NCBI GenBank assembly: GCA_001898625.1
Contig: MKUP01000023.1
Span: forward strand, 409,983-473,982
Source of the DNA: Burkholderiales bacterium 67-32
GTDB taxonomy: Bacteria > Pseudomonadota > Gammaproteobacteria > Burkholderiales > Burkholderiaceae_B
Direction: 5' to 3'
DNA: 64,000 bases
Shown: positions 60,149 to 64,000 of the stretch, piece after piece
How positions within the stretch are numbered: position 1 is the first letter of the stretch
How the letters are laid out: each line of letters starts with the position of its first letter
The notes under the pieces: generated by a model
The model's database searches: none
The model's input: the letters and a program-made list of their open reading frames with translations, nothing else
Told to the model about the DNA's origin: nothing
Program-made: the position numbers and the translations under genes

Positions 60149-62455
60149 GTGGCGACCCGAACCACCCAGACCGCTTCGCATTGGGGCGTCTACGACGTCG
60201 TGACCGACGAGCAAGGCGCCATCGTCGATACCTTGCCGTACCACGCGGACCCGCATCCGGCCAGCTTCGTGCGGGGCCTGCCCGAGATCGTGCGCGGGCC
60301 GCTGCGGATCGACCAGCCGTACGTGCGGGCCGGCTACTTGCGCCACCGTAGCGGCCAGGGGCGCGGCGGCGACGCGTTCGTGCCGGTCGGCTGGGATCAG
60401 GCTCTGGGCCTGGTCGCCGACGAACTGGCCCGGGTCAAGGCCGAGCACGGCAACGAGGCGATCTACGGCGGATCGTACGGCTGGGCCAGCGCCGGCCGGC
60501 TGCACCACGGGCCCAGCGTGCTCAAGCGTTTCCTGGGGCTGCACGGCGGCTACGTGGACAAGCGCGGCAACCACAGCTTCGGGGCCGCGCTGGGCATCAT
60601 GCCCTATGTCCTGGGGCGTTCGGACATCACCAATCTCGTGGCATCGTGGCCCGAAGTCATGGCCTCGACCGAACTGATGGTGATGTTCGGCGGCGCCGCC
60701 CTGAAGAACACCCAGCTCGACCCCGGCGGCGCGGTGGTGCACGATAATCCCGACTGGTACCGGAGTACCGGGAGCGGCGGGCCGCTGTTCGTGACCATCA
60801 GCCCCTCGCGCGCGGACCGGCCACCGGCGTCCCGTTCGGAGTGGGTGCCCATCCGGCCGCATACCGATACCGCGATGATGCTGGGCATTGCCCATACTCT
60901 GGCCTCGGAAGGTCTGCACGACCGGAAATTCCTGGCGCGCCACTGCGAAGGCTACGAGCGTTTCGAAGCTTATCTGCTGGGCCGCGAGGGCGGGCCGCCC
61001 CGCGGCGCCGACTGGGCGGCGGCCATCACCGGCGTGCCGGCCGGCGAGATCCGCGCGCTGGCCCGCAGGATGGCCGCCAGCCGGACGATGGTGAACCTGA
61101 GCTGGTCGGTGCAGCGCGCCGATCACGGCGAGCAGCCGGTGTGGATGCTGGTCACCCTGGCCGCGATGCTGGGGCAGATCGGGCTGCCCGGCGGCGGCTT
61201 CAGCATCGGCTTCGGCGCGGTCAACGGCATGATGGCGCCGCGGGTCGAGGGCATGCCGCGCCCGACGCTGCCGCTCGGACCCAACGCGATCAAGACCTAT
61301 GTGCCGGTGGGCCGCATCGCCGACATGCTGCTGCACCCCGGCAAGCAGATCGAATGCTTCGGCCGGGCCATCACCTTCCCGGACATCCGCCTGGTCTATT
61401 CCATAGGCGGCAATCCCTTCCACCACAACACCAACCTGAACCGCTTCCTGCGCGCCTGGCAGGCGCCGGAAACGGTCATCGTCCACGAGCCGTGGTGGAA
61501 TCCCGCCGCACGGCATGCCGACATCGTGCTGCCGGCAACCACCACCATGGAGCGCAACGACATCCTGGCGCACGAGAACTCGCCGTACTGGCTGGCCATG
61601 CGGCAGGTGATCCCGCCAGTGGGGCAGGCGCGCAACGACTTCGACATCCTGGCCGAGGTCGCCGGACGCCTGGGTTTCGAGGCGGCTTATACCGAAGGGC
61701 GCGACGAGATGGGCTGGCTGCGCCACATGTACGAGGTCGCGGCCGCCAAGGCCCGGGAGTCGGGCTACGCGCCGCCGGCGTTCGACGCGTTCTGGCAGGT
61801 GGGGCAATTCGCTTTTCCCCAGCCCGAGGCCGGTTGCATCCTGCTGGATGATTTCCGGCGCGATCCCGAGGGCCATCCGCTCGCCACGCCCTCGGGCAGG
61901 ATAGAGATCCATTCGCGCACGATCGAAGGCTATGGCTACGCGGACTGCCCGGCCCATCCCGCGTGGCTGGAGCCGGCCGAATGGCTGGGCGGCGCACAGG
62001 CCGCGCGCTATCCGCTGCATCTCTTGTCCAATCAGCCCGCCACCCGGCTGCACAGCCAGCTCGATCCGGCGCAGGCCAGCCGCGCGAGCAAGGTCGCCGG
62101 GCGCGAGCCCATCGCCCTGCATCCCGGCGACGCCGCGGCGCGGGGCATCCGGGAAGGCGACGTGGTCCGCGTGTTCAACGACCGCGGAGCCTTCCTGGCG
62201 GGAGCCGTGCTGGCCCCGCATCTGGTGCCGGGCGTCGCGCAGATCGCCACCGGCGCCTGGTACGACCCGCTGCAAGGCGGCGAGTCCGGTTCGCTGGACA
62301 AGCACGGCAATCCGAACATGGTGACGCTCGACAAGGGTACGTCGAGCCTGACGCAGGGCTCGATGGCGCAGACCGCGCTGGTCGAGATCGAGCGTTTTGA
62401 CGGCGATGCGCCGCCGGTCACGGCCTTCGTGCCGCCGGTGGCGCGGCCGGCCTGA
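60149..62455 (+). CDS. Molybdopterin oxidoreductase, BisC/TorA-like
   Basis: A 768-residue molybdoenzyme of the DMSO reductase family, close to biotin/TMAO sulfoxide reductases. The block IYGGSYGWASAGRLHH holds S114, the expected Mo-coordinating serine of this branch. No N-terminal iron-sulfur motif and no signal peptide are seen, so it is cytoplasmic like BisC. Conserved cofactor blocks include SIGGNPFHHNTNLN and LLSNQPATRLHSQLD. The start is GTG after AGGAGG. It may reduce an S- or N-oxide taken up by the Bug protein encoded upstream; this is inference. Confidence 0.9.
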   Translation: MATRTTQTASHWGVYDVVTDEQGAIVDTLPYHADPHPASFVRGLPEIVRGPLRIDQPYVRAGYLRHRSGQGRGGDAFVPVGWDQALGLVADELARVKAEHGNEAIYGGSYGWASAGRLHHGPSVLKRFLGLHGGYVDKRGNHSFGAALGIMPYVLGRSDITNLVASWPEVMASTELMVMFGGAALKNTQLDPGGAVVHDNPDWYRSTGSGGPLFVTISPSRADRPPASRSEWVPIRPHTDTAMMLGIAHTLASEGLHDRKFLARHCEGYERFEAYLLGREGGPPRGADWAAAITGVPAGEIRALARRMAASRTMVNLSWSVQRADHGEQPVWMLVTLAAMLGQIGLPGGGFSIGFGAVNGMMAPRVEGMPRPTLPLGPNAIKTYVPVGRIADMLLHPGKQIECFGRAITFPDIRLVYSIGGNPFHHNTNLNRFLRAWQAPETVIVHEPWWNPAARHADIVLPATTTMERNDILAHENSPYWLAMRQVIPPVGQARNDFDILAEVAGRLGFEAAYTEGRDEMGWLRHMYEVAAAKARESGYAPPAFDAFWQVGQFAFPQPEAGCILLDDFRRDPEGHPLATPSGRIEIHSRTIEGYGYADCPAHPAWLEPAEWLGGAQAARYPLHLLSNQPATRLHSQLDPAQASRASKVAGREPIALHPGDAAARGIREGDVVRVFNDRGAFLAGAVLAPHLVPGVAQIATGAWYDPLQGGESGSLDKHGNPNMVTLDKGTSSLTQGSMAQTALVEIERFDGDAPPVTAFVPPVARPA

Positions 62456-62473
62456 TCGGGGCGGGGCAGGGCG

Positions 62474-62494
62474 TAGAATCGGGGGGATCCCCCC
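62474..62494 (+). promoter_or_regulatory. Candidate -10 and palindrome before the FAD oxidase gene
   Basis: TAGAAT (62474-62479) is a fair -10 element and is followed at once by the palindrome GGGGGGATCCCCCC (62481-62494). The ATG is 15 bp further on. The palindrome would sit at the transcript start and might affect initiation or RNA stability. Confidence 0.4.
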
Positions 62495-62509
62495 TCAGGC
62501 TGTCGATTC

Positions 62510-63928
62510 ATGAATGCCCCCGCTTTGACCCCCTCCCTGCGCCGTCCGGTGCCCCAGACCTGTCTCGATGCGCTGGCCGCCCATTTCGGCGAGCGCCTGT
62601 CGCTGAATCCGTCCGTGCGGGAACACCATGGCCGCGACGAATCCCCCTATCCGGCGGTGCCACCTGACGCCGTGGTGTTCGCCGAGAGCACCGAGGACGT
62701 CGTGGCGGCCGTCCAGGCCTGCGCCGCGCACGGCGTGCCGCTGATCGCCTACGGGTCGGGATCGTCGCTGGAAGGGCATGTGCTGGCGATCGAAGGCGGC
62801 ATCACGCTGGACGTGTCCCGCATGAACCGCGTCCTGTCGGTCAACCCCGACGACCTGACCGTTACCGTGCAGGCCGGCGTCACGCGCAAGCAGCTCAACA
62901 ACGAGATCCGCGATACCGGACTGTTCTTTCCCATCGACCCGGGCGCGGACGCTTCGCTGGGCGGCATGGCCGCCACGCGGGCGTCGGGGACCAACGCGGT
63001 GCGCTACGGCACCATGCGCGACAACATCGTGTCGCTGACGGTGGTCACGGCCCAGGGCAAGGTCATCCGCACGGCGCGGCGCGCCAAAAAGTCCTCGGCG
63101 GGCTACGACCTGACCCGCCTTTTCATCGGCAGCGAAGGCACGCTGGGCATCATCACCGAGGTTACGGTGCGCCTGTATCCCCAGCCCGAGGCGGTCTCAG
63201 CGGCGGTCTGCAACTTCTCCAGCGTGGACGCGGCGGTGGCCGCGGTCATCCAGACCATACAGATGGGCATCCCCGTCGCCCGGGTCGAACTGCTGGACAC
63301 CGCCACCGTCCGCGCGCTGAATCTCTACAGCAAGCTGACCCTGCGCGAGACGCCGCTGCTGCTGTTCGAGTTCCACGGCAGCCCGGCGGGGGTCGAGGAA
63401 CAGGCTACGACCGTGCAGGAAATCACGCGCGAGCACGGCGGCATGGATTTCGAATGGGCCGTGCATCCCGAGGACCGCAACCGCCTCTGGGCCGCGCGCC
63501 ACAACGCGTACTTCGCGACCCTGCAACTGCGTCCCGGCGCGCGCGCCTCCAGCACCGATGTCTGCGTGCCGATCTCCCGGCTGGCCGACTGCATCCGGGA
63601 AACCAATGCCGACCTGGCCCAGGCCAGTTTCCCGACCTGCGTGGTCGGGCACGTGGGCGACGGCAACTTCCACGTGCAGATGCTGCTGGACCCGGACAGC
63701 GAGGCCGAATGGGCCGAAGCCGAGAGCATCAACCGCCGCATGGTCCGGCGCGCCCTGGACATGGATGGCACCTGCACCGGCGAACACGGCGTGGGCCTGC
63801 ACAAGATGCAATTCCTGGCCGAGGAGCACGGCGAAGACGCGCTGGCGCTGATGCGGCAGGTGAAGCAGGCCTTCGATCCGTTGAATATCCTCAATCCCGG
63901 AAAAATCTTGCCCCCCCCTACGCGCTGA
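62510..63928 (+). CDS. FAD-linked oxidase, D-lactate dehydrogenase (cytochrome)-like
   Basis: A 472-residue flavoprotein of the D-lactate dehydrogenase/glycolate oxidase GlcD group. The FAD-binding PCMH domain is shown by IAYGSGSSLEGHVLAIEGGITLD and FPIDPGADASLGGMAATRASGTNAVRYGTMRDN. The C-terminal cap contains VGHVGDGNFHVQMLLDP, GTCTGEHGVGLHK and the closing FDPLNILNPGKILP. It oxidises a 2-hydroxy acid, probably D-lactate, passing electrons to the respiratory chain. Confidence 0.92.
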   Translation: MNAPALTPSLRRPVPQTCLDALAAHFGERLSLNPSVREHHGRDESPYPAVPPDAVVFAESTEDVVAAVQACAAHGVPLIAYGSGSSLEGHVLAIEGGITLDVSRMNRVLSVNPDDLTVTVQAGVTRKQLNNEIRDTGLFFPIDPGADASLGGMAATRASGTNAVRYGTMRDNIVSLTVVTAQGKVIRTARRAKKSSAGYDLTRLFIGSEGTLGIITEVTVRLYPQPEAVSAAVCNFSSVDAAVAAVIQTIQMGIPVARVELLDTATVRALNLYSKLTLRETPLLLFEFHGSPAGVEEQATTVQEITREHGGMDFEWAVHPEDRNRLWAARHNAYFATLQLRPGARASSTDVCVPISRLADCIRETNADLAQASFPTCVVGHVGDGNFHVQMLLDPDSEAEWAEAESINRRMVRRALDMDGTCTGEHGVGLHKMQFLAEEHGEDALALMRQVKQAFDPLNILNPGKILPPPTR

Positions 63929-63929
63929 C

Positions 63930-64000
63930 GCGCGCCCCCCAGGGGGCGATGCGAGCGGACTGGCAAAGCCAGATCCGCCGCATCCTGGGTCGGGGTGGGG
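63930..64000. repeat. GC-rich inverted-repeat intergenic element (at window end)
   Basis: Two perfect short dyads follow the stop codon: CGCCCCC / GGGGGCG (63933-63948, 2-nt centre) and CTGGC-AAA-GCCAG (63960-63972). I recall similar CCCCCAGGGGG-containing elements in intergenic regions of Bordetella and relatives. It may be a member of a dispersed repeat family or a non-canonical terminator. No second copy was found in this window. Confidence 0.4.

Noticed and set aside
1-64000. CRISPR arrays, insertion sequences, prophage genes, tRNA or rRNA genes
   Set aside because: No regularly spaced repeats, transposase or integrase motifs, or cloverleaf structures were recognised by reading. A tRNA scan would settle the last point.

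Overview
The window is about 64 kb of GC-rich chromosomal DNA, almost fully coding. It most likely comes from a betaproteobacterium of the Alcaligenaceae (Bordetella or Achromobacter type). The main reason is six separate periplasmic binding proteins of the Bug family (Bordetella uptake gene, TctC-like). Supporting this are a glnE-yhdP-nitrilase-tldD cluster, a split pqiA, and many IclR, GntR, LysR and AraC regulators paired with small catabolic operons. The assignment is inference from gene content; no rRNA or tRNA gene was recognised.

Layout. 1-4864: tail of one NMT1-type binding protein, then a second one with its ABC ATPase and permease, a cytosine-deaminase-like amidohydrolase and a MarR regulator, linked by stop/start overlaps. 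4941-9014: P1-family peptidase, moaC and sseA (minus strand), and a BepA-like M48 protease closed by a good intrinsic terminator. 9159-13750: an 88-residue possible ACT-like protein overlapping a DapA-family aldolase, then on the minus strand an uncharacterised protein, a ThDP enzyme and a YheT-like hydrolase. 13769-17612: SnoaL-like protein, purU, CHCC zinc-finger protein and ilvE (minus), divergent from azlCD. 17645-21644: a Fur-controlled ECF sigma, FecR and TonB-receptor system. 21667-24176: Bug, IclR and VOC operon with a palindromic operator. 24227-33619: glnE (minus), yhdP, nitrilase-like hydrolase and tldD. 33706-34546: a lower-GC TacA/TacT-like toxin-antitoxin cassette, followed by a 42-nt remnant of a sulfatase gene.

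34661-42142: catabolic region with flavin reductase, bicupin, Bug, CHM isomerase-like protein and IclR (plus), then sulfatase and Bug (minus) and a LysR. 42218-45735: the pqiA-pqiA-pqiB-pqiC lipid-transport operon. 45755-51197: FAD monooxygenase, enamidase-like amidohydrolase and amino-acid-synthesis-family protein on the minus strand. These are divergent from a duplicated alpha-beta-barrel protein, a GntR regulator and a Bug, and look like an uncharacterised N-heterocycle or enamide degradation unit. 51207-54524: Bug, aldehyde dehydrogenase and divergent GntR. 54562-57675: RluF-like pseudouridine synthase, alpha/beta hydrolase, and a DAHP synthase gene preceded by a complete Tyr/Phe leader-peptide attenuator. 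57692-64000: PduO-type adenosyltransferase, AraC regulator, Bug with a BisC-like molybdoenzyme, an FAD-linked D-lactate dehydrogenase-like oxidase, and an inverted-repeat-rich end.

The most notable items are the attenuator at 56397-56527, the enamidase-type operon whose amidohydrolase has an altered metal site, the heptanucleotide repeat that places start codons in all three frames at 9152-9170, and the toxin-antitoxin cassette beside a sulfatase relic.
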